Assembly (NCBI RefSeq): GCF_005116465.1
Contig: NZ_SWBM01000006.1
Span: 1-64,000 of the forward strand
From: Robertmurraya kyonggiensis
Lineage (GTDB): Bacteria > Bacillota > Bacilli > Bacillales > Cytobacillaceae
DNA: 64,000 bases
Reading direction: 5' to 3'
The number at the start of each line of letters is the position of its first letter. Within the stretch, counting starts at the first letter, position 1. The position numbers and the translations under genes were made by a program. Below are positions 27,326 through 36,359 of the stretch, piece after piece. Below the pieces are notes generated by a model. That model had not been told where the DNA came from, did no database searches, and was given only the letters and a program-made list of their open reading frames with translations.

Positions 27326-27411
27326 GTAGGTAATGAGATCAGAATGATATAATCTTTGTCCGAGAGATAACGTTTGTGAATAATTCGGTAAAAATGGCAA
27401 AGCTCTTTCTT

Positions 27412-28659
27412 CTAGATATTCATGGATATTTTGTCTAATACGCTTGCATCAGCACCAAATTTACACATAGCATCACAGTCACACCGAAGGTCTGAAAAGA
27501 GAATATATGAAATACTGCACATTTGATCATGCTGAAAAGATGGCCTTAGCAGCTGTGCTCTGATTTCTTTTTGCCTTTTATTAGGGGCGACTAGGTAAAA
27601 CTTACAATCTTGGTCATTCATAGTGAGAGCTAAATCATATAGTCTTAGAATTCCAGAATAGATTGATGTACTTTTCTCTACTTCAAAGGCACAAATGATT
27701 TTATCGTTAGCATCTAACCATAGAACATCAATCAAGGAAATAGTGTCCTTTACCTGTATTGGAACTTCATTTAGTTTTAATTGATCAAGGGAGTATTCCC
27801 CAAGTTTCTGATTATTCCATTCGCGTTTATGGTCATTTCTAGCTACCCACACACGATATCCGAGGGAGTTTCCTAATTTAGCTAAGTGATATTGCATTTC
27901 CGTATGTTCATTATTTTCAAGTACATCATTTATTACTTCAGCATGTCTTTTACGATTTGTTTTTTCTCGTTTTTTCATTTGTTTAAGAGCAAGGTCATGA
28001 TTTTCATTAATAATTAATTTTGCAGTCCCTATTTCGAAGAGAAGGCCACAGATAGCGCCTAGATCTTTTGAAAGGAAAGTGTTAAATTTTTCGTTGAAGT
28101 CCAAAATCATTTCATGCATACGAAGATACTCCTCCCAAGATCCAAGTTTAATTTTTTCATCAAAAAGAAGGTTAAATCCGTTAACAATGGCTGTATTAAA
28201 TGGGGGGAATATAGTCGGATGAAGAAAATATAGAATGTTCGCAACAGCCGGCCCAAGACCCTTTATTTTTTTCTCATTTAGCTTTTTTACTTCGTTGATT
28301 AACTGTTGCTCTTTTGTACACTGAAGACAACTCTCAAGGAATCCTCCGAATGATTTTTTATTTTCCTCATTTTCATAGATATCAGGTATTCTAAGTTTTG
28401 GTTTCCAGTAAAATGCGTGAGCTGCACCTTCAAAAACTTGTTTTTGTTCCGCGATAGCTGTTACAACTACTTCCAAAGAAGAACCCTTAAAATCACTCCC
28501 GAATTCATCATTTTCAATGTCTTCTATTACTTGTTTTATTCCATTTCGTATTGTTCTAAATGCCTTTAAACGTTCATCATTATTAATAAACCATGTTTGA
28601 TATACCGATTCGACATCTGAACGATATTCTCGTAACAATTGGACGAAGTAGTTGTTCAT
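27412..28659 (-). CDS. putative stand-alone nuclease (HhH-like plus PD-(D/E)xK-like)
   Basis: The family is not recognised, but two parts are suggestive. Residues 131-160 (KIKGLGPAVANILYFLHP) resemble a helix-hairpin-helix DNA-binding element like those of DNA glycosylases. The C-terminal part, residues 254-345, has an IDVLWLDANDKII strand followed by AFEVEKS. The Asp311, Glu326, Glu328 and Lys329 spacing fits a restriction-endonuclease fold, and GILRLYDLAL follows. No methylase lies beside it. ATG 28659 follows a GAGGAG site. It shares a divergent regulatory region with the reductase-like gene. Confidence 0.6.
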   Translation of the reverse strand: MNNYFVQLLREYRSDVESVYQTWFINNDERLKAFRTIRNGIKQVIEDIENDEFGSDFKGSSLEVVVTAIAEQKQVFEGAAHAFYWKPKLRIPDIYENEENKKSFGGFLESCLQCTKEQQLINEVKKLNEKKIKGLGPAVANILYFLHPTIFPPFNTAIVNGFNLLFDEKIKLGSWEEYLRMHEMILDFNEKFNTFLSKDLGAICGLLFEIGTAKLIINENHDLALKQMKKREKTNRKRHAEVINDVLENNEHTEMQYHLAKLGNSLGYRVWVARNDHKREWNNQKLGEYSLDQLKLNEVPIQVKDTISLIDVLWLDANDKIICAFEVEKSTSIYSGILRLYDLALTMNDQDCKFYLVAPNKRQKEIRAQLLRPSFQHDQMCSISYILFSDLRCDCDAMCKFGADASVLDKISMNI

Positions 28660-28724
28660 ATGTACTCTCCTCATTTAACAAAATAGGTTGATATGAAAAC
28701 ATTTTAGTACAAAAGTTTGAAGTT

Positions 28725-28802
28725 TTTGTGCAGATTTCTTAACTTCTGCACTAAATCTGCACAAAAATTTAATACACTTAATATACCTATTAGGGGTATA
28801 AT
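28725..28802. promoter_or_regulatory. triple TCTGCA element and CsoR/CstR-type operator
   Basis: TGTGCAGATTT (28728), CTTCTGCAC (28743) and AAATCTGCACAAA (28753) are three copies of the island element, the last two as direct repeats with TGCA 11 bases apart. Further on, ATACCTATTAGGGGTAT (28783-28799) is a dyad of the CsoR/CstR operator type and overlaps a TATAAT -10 box at 28797-28802. The reductase-like gene may therefore respond to both regulators. Confidence 0.6.
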
Positions 28803-28892
28803 TTAATATGATATGTACTGAGCTTAGCTGAAAGAGAATATCTTCATAAGCAATGTATAAAGAAGGTATTAAATGAAAAGGGGGATTTACTC

Positions 28893-29522
28893 ATGGAGAA
28901 TAAAGAGACGATGGTCAAACTGGCCATAAACGGAGGTATAAAATTTGGCAGCAAATTAAGTGCCAAGCAACTTTCTGTAATAGCTGAACATATGGGGAGC
29001 GATTCCGAACTAGAATTGACCACATTCCAGCAACTCTACATTGAAATACCTGAAAGTCAGTTGGAAGATACCAAAGAAAAATTCCGAGAAGTGGGTATTT
29101 CCGTATATCCGGTTGGGAATTTTGTAAAAAGTTTAAGAACCTGCAATTTTTGTAAAGGAGAAGAAGAGGAAGGAATGCCGGTTGCGATTGAACTGAATAG
29201 GCGGATAGCAGGTAAACCAGTTCCCTTTACACTTCGCCCCGCCTATACAGGCTGTCCTGTTGGGTGTGGTGAACCATTAGTCAATGACATAGGTGTCATG
29301 AAAGTAAGGGAAAGATATGATTTATACCTTGCTGGTAAGGCAAAAGGGAAAGATGCCCAGATCGGGACGTTATTTATGGAAAAGTTGGAGTCAGAACAAT
29401 TATATGAAGTCATTGATAAAATAATTGAGATATATGCGGACAAAGGTAAAAAAAGAGAACCATTTTTTAAGTTTGTTAACCGTATTGGAATCGAAATTAT
29501 TAAAGAACAAGTAACTGCTTAA
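28893..29522 (+). CDS. nitrite/sulfite reductase-like siroheme and 4Fe-4S domain protein
   Basis: The N-terminal 75 residues look like the ferredoxin-like half-domain of sulfite and nitrite reductases. The rest holds four cysteines in two pairs, CNFC (about 89-92) and GCPVGCGE, the pattern that binds a 4Fe-4S cluster coupled to siroheme. At 209 residues it has one half of the usual duplicated enzyme. The substrate is not readable; sulfite, nitrite or a thiol species are possible. A CsoR/CstR-type operator overlaps its promoter, which would fit a reactive-sulfur or copper response. Confidence 0.75.
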   Translation: MENKETMVKLAINGGIKFGSKLSAKQLSVIAEHMGSDSELELTTFQQLYIEIPESQLEDTKEKFREVGISVYPVGNFVKSLRTCNFCKGEEEEGMPVAIELNRRIAGKPVPFTLRPAYTGCPVGCGEPLVNDIGVMKVRERYDLYLAGKAKGKDAQIGTLFMEKLESEQLYEVIDKIIEIYADKGKKREPFFKFVNRIGIEIIKEQVTA

Positions 29523-29627
29523 TGGTTGATGTTTCAAATTGCAAGAAGATATTAATATTGTTATTTATTATTTGCAGTTTCGATTAGATTAAGATCTAAA
29601 TTATATTAATTTTTATAGTAGAAATAT

Positions 29628-29665
29628 GAAAATGCACAAAATCTGCATAACTTTTGGGTATACTA
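29628..29665 (+). promoter_or_regulatory. promoter with paired TGCA element
   Basis: AATGCACAAAATCTGCATAA carries two TGCA half-sites exactly 11 bases apart, followed by a TATACT -10 box. This is the clearest example of the island direct-repeat operator and lies just upstream of the YdhK gene. Confidence 0.6.
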
Positions 29666-29689
29666 CATCGAGAAAAGGAGGATGTAAGA

Positions 29690-30325
29690 ATGAAACATAA
29701 CAATAGAAAAAAAGGAATTCTATTTATTATGCTTGCAGCTTTACTACTAGTTCTTGGTGCATGTGCAAATAATGAGGATAACAAATCAACGAATGAAGAC
29801 ACAGACAATACAAGTCATGAAAATATGGATATGGGAGAATCGACTGATGATTCTGCAGAAGGTATGGAGGGGATGGAACACGATAATATGGACATGTCAA
29901 GTTCGGGTGATATTCCAGAAAGCATAAAGTCGGAAGAAAACCCAACTTACCCAGTTGGCGGCAAAGCAATCATTCAATCTGATCACATGGAAGGGATGAA
30001 AGGTGCAGAAGCAACTATTGTAGGGGCTTTTGATACAACGGCATATGCAGTTTCCTATACCCCGACCACAGGTGGAGAGAGAGTTACAAATCATAAATGG
30101 GTTATTCATGAAGAACTCATTGATGCAGGAGAAGCTCCACTTGCTCCAGGTACGGAAGTGAAGACAGATGCCTCACATATGCAAGGGATGAAAGACGCTA
30201 CTGTCGAAATTGATTCAGCTGAGAAAACAACAGTCTATATGGTTGATTTCACACCAACTACTGGCGGTGAGGAAGTTAAAAATCACAAATGGGTTACAGA
30301 AAGTGAATTATCACCAGCGGAATAA
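29690..30325 (+). CDS. ydhK: YdhK-like DUF1541 lipoprotein
   Basis: A lipobox (LVLGACAN) follows the signal peptide, then a Met/His/Asp-rich linker (HENMDMGES and similar) and two DUF1541 repeats. Each repeat has an HMEGMKGAEATI or HMQGMKDATVEI start and a YTPTTGGE or FTPTTGGE end with NHKWV. The Met/His clusters suggest copper binding at the cell surface; proteins of this family often sit beside copper genes. AGGAGG stands before ATG 29690. The function of DUF1541 itself is not established. Confidence 0.88.
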   Translation: MKHNNRKKGILFIMLAALLLVLGACANNEDNKSTNEDTDNTSHENMDMGESTDDSAEGMEGMEHDNMDMSSSGDIPESIKSEENPTYPVGGKAIIQSDHMEGMKGAEATIVGAFDTTAYAVSYTPTTGGERVTNHKWVIHEELIDAGEAPLAPGTEVKTDASHMQGMKDATVEIDSAEKTTVYMVDFTPTTGGEEVKNHKWVTESELSPAE

Positions 30326-30345
30326 AGATATATTCTTAGATATAA

Positions 30346-30380
30346 AGAAGAGCTTTTCCAAAAAGGAGAGCTCTTTTTAT
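30346..30380 (+). terminator. intrinsic terminator
   Basis: AAGAGCT pairs with AGCTCTT, extended by TTTTCC and GGAGAG inside the loop, followed by Ts. Confidence 0.7.
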
Positions 30381-30539
30381 GTCTAAAGGAATTTGAAGAG
30401 AGAAGAACAAAAGGGTTACATCTTATTACATTTACGTGAATTAACTCAATTGGAGGGTGAAAATTTTAAGTACAATTAAATCTTGATAAAAACTCCATAT
30501 TTTCTTTGTATGATTAAGAAAAAGATAGGAGTGATTAAA

Positions 30540-30740
30540 ATGGAATGGCTTCAATATTTACTGTTGCTTGTATGTCCGTTGATGATGATTTTCATGATGA
30601 AGGGACATAGTCATGGGGGAGGACATAAGCATCATAATTCTTCCAATGAATTGGATTATAAAATATCTGTACTAGAAGATGAAAATAAACGGCTTCAAAA
30701 AGAAATAAGCACACTCTCTTCAATGATTAAGAAAAATTAA
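30540..30740 (+). CDS. small DUF2933-like membrane protein with His cluster
   Basis: A single membrane segment (WLQYLLLLVCPLMMIFMM) is followed by a His/Gly-rich GHSHGGGHKHH motif and a short coiled coil. The CPLMM core and His-rich tail match DUF2933-type small proteins often found with copper ATPases. It probably binds metal next to the membrane. The ATG at 30540 follows a TAGGAGTG site; the earlier in-frame start at 30483 has no site. It lies upstream of the csoR operon. Confidence 0.7.
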   Translation: MEWLQYLLLLVCPLMMIFMMKGHSHGGGHKHHNSSNELDYKISVLEDENKRLQKEISTLSSMIKKN

Positions 30741-30853
30741 GTTCGCCGGATCTAATTCATGGTTTTTAACTAATTTTTCTTAGCATACTAAAATTAGAGA
30801 TTCTGTTACAGCGAAAACAAAAGTAAAAAATGAATTTTTAACAAAACAACCCT

Positions 30854-30882
30854 TTGCATAGGGTAGGGGGGTATAGTATTAT
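30854..30882 (+). promoter_or_regulatory. csoR promoter and CsoR operator
   Basis: TTGCAT (-35) and TATTAT (-10) are separated by exactly 17 bases. The spacer contains GGGTAGGGGGGTATAG, a typical GC-rich CsoR operator. Binding of apo-CsoR would block the polymerase here and Cu(I) would release it. Confidence 0.75.
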
Positions 30883-30903
30883 AAAAACAAGGAGGGGGAT
30901 AAA

Positions 30904-31245
30904 ATGGCAACCGAATTTGATAAAGAACCAATAACTGGGGAACATTGTACTGAAATTTCAAGTCAAAGGAAAAGCCACCATTCTGAAAAGACTAAAAAAA
31001 ATCTTATAACTAGGCTAAACCGGATTGAGGGTCAAATTCGGGGTATAAAAGGATTAATTGAAAAAGATACTTACTGTGATGATGTCATTACTCAGATTTC
31101 TGCCAGTCAAGCAGCATTAAATGGTGTTGCGAAAATTCTTCTTGATACACACCTAAAAGAGTGTGTTGTAGATAGAATTCAAGAAGGAGATATGGATGTT
31201 TTGGATGAGGTTCTTATAACCGTTGATAAATTAATTAAAAAATAA
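30904..31245 (+). CDS. csoR: copper-sensing transcriptional repressor CsoR
   Basis: This is an all-helical DUF156-type repressor. The Cu(I) ligands of the family are present as Cys in TYCDDV, and His and Cys in THLKEC, the C-H-C triad that marks CsoR rather than the thiol-sensing CstR. The first 35 residues form a variable His-containing extension. It is followed 15 bases later by copZ. Its own promoter has a CsoR operator, so the operon is self-repressed until Cu(I) binds. Confidence 0.93.
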   Translation: MATEFDKEPITGEHCTEISSQRKSHHSEKTKKNLITRLNRIEGQIRGIKGLIEKDTYCDDVITQISASQAALNGVAKILLDTHLKECVVDRIQEGDMDVLDEVLITVDKLIKK

Positions 31246-31260
31246 AAGGAGTCGATATAA

Positions 31261-31467
31261 ATGGAAAAAATAACTCTTAACGTACAGGGAATGTCTTGTG
31301 GACATTGTGTAAATACCATAGAAGGAAGCGTTGGAAAGCTCAATGGAGTTTCTGAAGTAAAAGTTCATTTAGAAAATGGTACTGTAGATGTAGAATTCGA
31401 TTCTAACAAGGTAACATTAGATACCATTAAAGAAACAATCGATGAACAAGGTTATGATGTAGATTAA
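31261..31467 (+). CDS. copZ: copper chaperone CopZ
   Basis: This is a 68-residue heavy-metal-associated domain with the Cu(I) site GMSCGHC at residues 11-17. It carries Cu(I) in the cytoplasm to the CopA ATPase. It lies between csoR and copA. A hairpin with a T-run between copZ and copA could make copZ more abundant than copA. Confidence 0.94.
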   Translation: MEKITLNVQGMSCGHCVNTIEGSVGKLNGVSEVKVHLENGTVDVEFDSNKVTLDTIKETIDEQGYDVD

Positions 31468-31473
31468 TGAAAC

Positions 31474-31506
31474 AGAAGCGCGTGCTGTTAAAGCACGTCT
31501 TCTTTT
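31474..31506 (+). terminator. hairpin terminator or attenuator between copZ and copA
   Basis: CGTGCT pairs with AGCACG, extended by GAAG and CTTC flanks, followed by TTTT. Part of the transcripts probably end here. Confidence 0.6.
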
Positions 31507-31514
31507 ACAAAAAA

Positions 31515-31533
31515 ATATACCCTGTATAGGTAT
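31515..31533 (+). promoter_or_regulatory. CsoR-like operator before copA
   Basis: ATACCCTGTATAGGTAT is a dyad with ATACC and GGTAT arms, like the operator upstream of csoR. It overlaps the copA leader, suggesting separate control of copA. Confidence 0.5.
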
Positions 31534-31547
31534 GAGGTGTTGAAAGT

Positions 31548-33962
31548 ATGAGTGAGAAAATTTTAGAAAACCAGTTTCAAGTAACCGGTATGACCTGTGC
31601 TGCATGTGCAACAAGAATTGAAAAAGGGTTAAGGAAAATGGATGGTGTCCAAGAGGCAAATGTAAATCTTGCACTTGAAAAAGCGATGGTGAAGTTTGAC
31701 TCTAATGTCATGGGCCCTACAGATATACAGAAAAAGATAAGGGACCTAGGCTACGATGTTGTAACTGAAAAGAAAGAATTAGTTCTAACCGGAATGACTT
31801 GTGCAGCATGTGCAACAAGAATTGAAAAGGGGCTCAATAAATTAGATGGAGTTGTCCAAGCAAGTGTTAACTTAGCACTTGAGAAAGCATCAGTAGAATA
31901 TAATCCTTCTGTTGTTTCTACGAAAGATATGATTCAAAAGGTAGAGGATTTAGGCTATGGAGCCATGATAAAAAGTGATGAAAATGAACTAGAAACGGTT
32001 GACCATCGCCAAAAGGAAATTGAGAAACAACAAGGGAAGTTTATCTTTTCGGCAATACTATCAGTTCCACTGCTTTGGGCAATGTTTGGACACTTTAGTT
32101 TTACCTCAAGCCTTTATGTTCCTGAAGCTCTGATGAATCCATGGGTCCAAATGGCTTTAGCGACACCTGTGCAATTTTTTATAGGTAAGCAGTTCTATGT
32201 AGGTGCTTATAAAGCACTCAAAAATAAAAGTGCCAATATGGATGTACTGGTTGCACTAGGTACCTCAGCTGCTTACTTTTACAGTGTTTACCTCGCGATT
32301 CAAACGATTGGAAGTAGTACTCATTCAGTAGGTCTGTATTTTGAAACGAGTGCGATCTTAATTACATTAATCATTCTTGGAAAACTTTTCGAAGCTAGAG
32401 CAAAAGGAAAATCATCGGAGGCAATCAAAAAATTAATGGGGTTGCAGGCTAAAACTGCTACTGTCCTTCGTGATGGAAGAGATGAGATTGTTCCGTTGGA
32501 AGAAGTGATTTCTGGAGATATCTTATTGATTAAGCCAGGAGAAAAAATTCCTGTTGATGGAGAGGTCATAGAAGGTAGCTCTGCTATTGATGAATCAATG
32601 CTAACAGGAGAAAGTGTTCCAGTGGATAAAACAATTGGAGATAAAGTTATTGGGGCTACACTTAACAAAAATGGATTTATTAAGATTAAGGCCACCAAGG
32701 TCGGAAAAGAAACAGCTTTGGCACAAATCATAAAAGTAGTAGAAGAAGCACAAGGTTCAAAAGCTCCAATTCAGCGTATGGCTGATTCTATATCAGGTAT
32801 TTTTGTTCCTATTGTTGTAGGCATTGCAGTTATTACATTCTTAATTTGGTATATATGGGTAGATCCAGGAAATTTTGCTGAAGCTCTAGAGAAATTAATT
32901 GCTGTCCTAGTAATTGCTTGTCCATGTGCATTGGGGCTTGCAACACCAACGTCAATTATGGCTGGTTCTGGTCGTTCTGCTGAGTATGGAATCCTTTTTA
33001 AAGGTGGAGAGCATCTTGAAAAGACTCACAGTGTAAATACCGTCATACTAGATAAGACTGGTACGATAACAAATGGAGCACCGGTACTTACGAATGTAAT
33101 AACAGAGCAAAATGAAGTGGAGTTTCTGTCTTTAGTGGGATCTGCCGAAAAACAATCTGAGCATCCTTTAGCTCAGGCAATCGTAGAAGGAATTAAAGAA
33201 AAGTCAATAGATTTAAACGATGTCACAGACTTTGAAAATATCCCCGGATATGGAATAAAAGCAGTTGTTGACGGCAAAACAGTTTTTGTTGGAACACGCC
33301 GACTTATGAAACAAAACAATGTGAATGTCGAGAATGTCTTAGCGAAAATGGAGGATCTCGAAAAACAAGGAAAAACAGCTATGTTAGTTGCTATTGATGG
33401 CTCATATGCAGGTCTGGTTGCTGTCGCGGACACAATAAAAGAAACCTCAACAGGAGCTATTAAACGTATGAAGGAAATGGGGCTACAAGTTATTATGATT
33501 ACAGGTGATAATCAACAAACTGCTAATGCAATCGCTAAACAAGCTGGAGTAGACCATGTTATTGCTGAGGTGTTACCTGAAGGAAAAGCTGAAGAGGTTA
33601 AGAAACTTCAAGCAGAAGGTAAGATTGTAGCAATGGTAGGGGACGGTATCAATGATGCACCAGCACTTGCGACTGCTGATATTGGAATGGCAATTGGAAC
33701 GGGCACTGATGTTGCTATGGAAGCTGCTGATATCACCTTGATTCGTGGAGATTTGAACAGTATTCCAGATTCTATCTTGATGAGTCATAAAACGATGAGA
33801 AATATTAAGCAAAACCTCTTTTGGGCTCTTGCTTATAACACGATAGGTATTCCAATCGCTGCAATTGGACTTTTAGCTCCTTGGCTTGCAGGCGCTGCAA
33901 TGGCTTTTAGCTCAGTATCTGTTGTATTAAATGCCTTACGACTACAAAAAGTAAAATTATAG
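31548..33962 (+). CDS. copA: Cu(I)-exporting P1B-type ATPase CopA
   Basis: Two N-terminal metal-binding domains each carry [15 protein letters not shown] (residues 15-29 and 83-97). The membrane metal site CPC ([13 protein letters not shown], near residue 460), the phosphorylation motif DKTGT (near 501) and the hinge GDGIND (near 697) are all intact, as are TGES and the HP motif (SEHPLAQ). The 804-residue length is normal for CopA. It exports Cu(I) from the cytoplasm, received from CopZ. A 42-residue membrane protein follows 13 bases later. Confidence 0.95.
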   Translation: MSEKILENQFQVTGMTCAACATRIEKGLRKMDGVQEANVNLALEKAMVKFDSNVMGPTDIQKKIRDLGYDVVTEKKELVLTGMTCAACATRIEKGLNKLDGVVQASVNLALEKASVEYNPSVVSTKDMIQKVEDLGYGAMIKSDENELETVDHRQKEIEKQQGKFIFSAILSVPLLWAMFGHFSFTSSLYVPEALMNPWVQMALATPVQFFIGKQFYVGAYKALKNKSANMDVLVALGTSAAYFYSVYLAIQTIGSSTHSVGLYFETSAILITLIILGKLFEARAKGKSSEAIKKLMGLQAKTATVLRDGRDEIVPLEEVISGDILLIKPGEKIPVDGEVIEGSSAIDESMLTGESVPVDKTIGDKVIGATLNKNGFIKIKATKVGKETALAQIIKVVEEAQGSKAPIQRMADSISGIFVPIVVGIAVITFLIWYIWVDPGNFAEALEKLIAVLVIACPCALGLATPTSIMAGSGRSAEYGILFKGGEHLEKTHSVNTVILDKTGTITNGAPVLTNVITEQNEVEFLSLVGSAEKQSEHPLAQAIVEGIKEKSIDLNDVTDFENIPGYGIKAVVDGKTVFVGTRRLMKQNNVNVENVLAKMEDLEKQGKTAMLVAIDGSYAGLVAVADTIKETSTGAIKRMKEMGLQVIMITGDNQQTANAIAKQAGVDHVIAEVLPEGKAEEVKKLQAEGKIVAMVGDGINDAPALATADIGMAIGTGTDVAMEAADITLIRGDLNSIPDSILMSHKTMRNIKQNLFWALAYNTIGIPIAAIGLLAPWLAGAAMAFSSVSVVLNALRLQKVKL

Positions 33963-33975
33963 GGAGAGATGCAAA

Positions 33976-34104
33976 ATGAAAAAATGGATACTTTCAGCAA
34001 CTATTTATCTTCTTGTAGTGGTAGGGTCTTACTATGGAATTACAGCAGTAACTGGTCCATCCGAAGATCCTACTCATTCTAATATGGAACAACATGATAA
34101 TTAA
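33976..34104 (+). CDS. small membrane protein with His/Met tail (42 aa)
   Basis: The gene begins MKKWILSATIYLLVVVG, a single membrane segment or signal anchor, and ends HSNMEQHDN with possible metal ligands. GGGAGAG stands nine bases before the ATG and copA ends 13 bases earlier, so the two are probably cotranscribed. It is too short for family assignment. Confidence 0.65.
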   Translation: MKKWILSATIYLLVVVGSYYGITAVTGPSEDPTHSNMEQHDN

Positions 34105-34455
34105 TTTTTTGAAATAAAGATAACGAAGAAAAGATTTATTTAGTTGGAATGACCTTTATTGAAAATGGAGGTCATTTTTATTTGAAATATTCGAGTTGGG
34201 TCTTTACTCTTATGACATACCTCCATCTGCATAAAATTTTCACATTTATCTTTTAAAATTGTTCTGGAATAGATTACTAACATGGGGTATGGAATAAATA
34301 ATTAAAAGGCAAAAGAAGAAATTATGATGTCCTGATAAAAGAATAAATGGTCTTAAAAAATAATCTTCATTGTCCTATTAATTATTCAATCGCTTGTACA
34401 GAGCCTTTTAAATTAAAACCAGATAAAAAATGTTAGGTTAGGTGGGATCCAAAAA

Positions 34456-35088
34456 ATGAATACAAGTGAAGAAATTAAAAAGCGCTATAATCGTATTTCT
34501 GGTATTTATGAAATGATGGATAGAATGATAAAAGAAAAATGGAGAGTAGATTTACTTTCACAGGTATCTGGTGAAGTACTTGAAGTTGGAATTGGGACAG
34601 GAGTAAATCTACAATATTATTCAAATCAAATTACTTCACTTACTGGAATCGATTTTAGTAGGGGAATGCTTGAGCATGCTAAAGATAAGGTAATAAGTGG
34701 GGGTTTCGAATTTCCCACTGAACTGAGGGAAGCGGATATTCAGGATTTACCCTTTCCAGATGATAGTTTTGATTCGATAGTATCTACCTGTGTATTTTGC
34801 TCAGTACCAGATCCTATAAAGGGACTGATGGAATTAAGGAGAGTGTGTAAACCAACTGGCCAAATCTATATGTTAGAACATATGAGAAGTGATAAAGAAC
34901 TAATAGGATTGGTAATGGATGTTCTAAATCCACTGACTGTAAGGTTATGGGGAGCAAATGTAAATAGGGATACGATAGGAAATATAGAGAGAGCAGATCT
35001 TAAAATAGATAAACACATATTATTAATGAGTTCTATCTTTAGAGAGTTAACCTTAAGCCCGGATAAGAAAATTATAGAAACTCCATAA
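34456..35088 (+). CDS. class I SAM-dependent methyltransferase (UbiE/Methyltransf_11-like)
   Basis: Motif I is VLEVGIGTGVN (about residues 42-52), followed by GIDFSRGML, ADIQDLPFPDDSFD and the LRRVCKPTGQ post-motif of small-molecule methyltransferases. The 210-residue length fits. The substrate is unknown; quinone or lipid methylation fits its similarity, while metalloid methylation is less likely because no conserved Cys triad is visible. Its start follows AGGTGGGAT. CATCTGCATAAAATTTTC at 34223 is an island regulatory element upstream. Confidence 0.8.
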   Translation: MNTSEEIKKRYNRISGIYEMMDRMIKEKWRVDLLSQVSGEVLEVGIGTGVNLQYYSNQITSLTGIDFSRGMLEHAKDKVISGGFEFPTELREADIQDLPFPDDSFDSIVSTCVFCSVPDPIKGLMELRRVCKPTGQIYMLEHMRSDKELIGLVMDVLNPLTVRLWGANVNRDTIGNIERADLKIDKHILLMSSIFRELTLSPDKKIIETP

Positions 35089-35162
35089 AATCTGCATAGT
35101 TTTTGACTAAACTTATTTTGTTAGTAAAAAAGCGATGTCAGCCAATCTAGAAGGAGAATGAA

Positions 35163-36101
35163 ATGAAGAAAATAAAAATACTTACTGGAATCTTAGTAGC
35201 AGGATTATCCTTGTCAGCGTGTAGTTCGGATGATGATAGCGCAGAGAATAAGAAAGTTGATAGTGACTATAAAGTAGAACATGTCCACGGTCTTGCATAT
35301 ACGAAGGATAATGCGATATATCTTGCTTCTCATGAAGGGTTAATTCAAACAAAGGATAATGGAGAAAATTGGTCCTTTACAGGTGATGTGGATTTTGACT
35401 TCATGGGATTTCATGTACAATCCGACGGTACTATGTTAACAAGCGGTCATCCTGGGCCTGAGTCCGATCTTCCAGACCCTTTAGGATTAATGGAAAGCAA
35501 CGATAATGGTCAGAATTGGGAATCAAAATCATTACTTGGAGAGGTTGATTTCCATGTTTTAACTTCAAATCATTCAAACCCAAATCTATTATTTGGAGTC
35601 ATTCAGATGGAAAGTGATAAATATGAAGCAGGAATTTATAAAAGTATAGATAAGGGAAGTAGCTGGGAGAAAATAAAAGCAACAGGGTTACCTAAAGATT
35701 TACATGGAATCTATACTTTAGTCTCTCTACCAAGTGATGAAAATGTATTGCTTGCAGGAACGAATGAAGGTGTATTGCGTTCCGAGAATGGAGGACAAAA
35801 TTGGGAAAACGTTGATAATTCGCGTTTAATTACTTCTATAAGTACTATTCCAGGTACGAATGATTTAATAAGCTATTCTATTTTAGAGAATGAAGCTGGA
35901 GTTATGATTAGCAAAGATTATGGGGCTTCTTGGAAGAATATAGGTCTGTACCTTGAAGAAGATGCTGTAGCTTATTTTGCTATTAATCCAGAGGATACAG
36001 AAAAAATTGCGGTAGTAACGTTTGAAAATAGTCTTCTCATTAGTGAAGACGGAGGACAAAATTGGGAAACATTAATGGATAAAGGAACTTTGAAAAATTA
36101 A
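35163..36101 (+). CDS. BNR-repeat lipoprotein (F510_1955-type)
   Basis: A lipobox (LSLSACSS) is followed by a beta-propeller of BNR/sortilin type. Repeated Asp-box motifs are visible: KDNGENWSF, NDNGQNWES, DKGSSWEK, ENGGQNWENV, KDYGASWKN, EDGGQNWET. The first repeat is preceded by HVHGLAY, a possible metal site. Automated annotation often labels such proteins as glycosyl hydrolases, but no catalytic residues are evident. AAAATCTGCATAGTTTTTG lies 70 bases upstream, so it belongs to the island regulon. Confidence 0.8.
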   Translation: MKKIKILTGILVAGLSLSACSSDDDSAENKKVDSDYKVEHVHGLAYTKDNAIYLASHEGLIQTKDNGENWSFTGDVDFDFMGFHVQSDGTMLTSGHPGPESDLPDPLGLMESNDNGQNWESKSLLGEVDFHVLTSNHSNPNLLFGVIQMESDKYEAGIYKSIDKGSSWEKIKATGLPKDLHGIYTLVSLPSDENVLLAGTNEGVLRSENGGQNWENVDNSRLITSISTIPGTNDLISYSILENEAGVMISKDYGASWKNIGLYLEEDAVAYFAINPEDTEKIAVVTFENSLLISEDGGQNWETLMDKGTLKN

Positions 36102-36359
36102 CTAAATTGGACCTAGAACATCTAACTAATTCTCCTAAATATAGTCTCTATTAAAAATTATTGTTGATAAAGGTGTAAAAATTAAAGGAAATTCTTATAA
36201 ATAGGGTTTCCTTTATACTTGTTCAACTAACGCAACTCATTACTTTAAGTTCAACCCTTCACAATCTTTCTTCTGAAAAGATAAATCAGAAAATTCTTTA
36301 TTCTATTTACTATTAATGGTATTCTACAAATGAAAATATTTACAAAAGGAGGATTTGTT

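Noticed and set aside
30904-31245. CstR rather than CsoR identity
   Set aside because: The Cys, His and Cys ligands for Cu(I) are all present, and the operon contains copZ and copA.
35163-36101. Glycosyl hydrolase activity of the BNR-repeat lipoprotein
   Set aside because: Asp-box repeats define the fold only; no catalytic residues could be identified.
36330-36359. ATG 36330 as start of the SRPBCC gene
   Set aside because: It has no ribosome-binding site and AAAGGAGG inside it points to TTG 36360.
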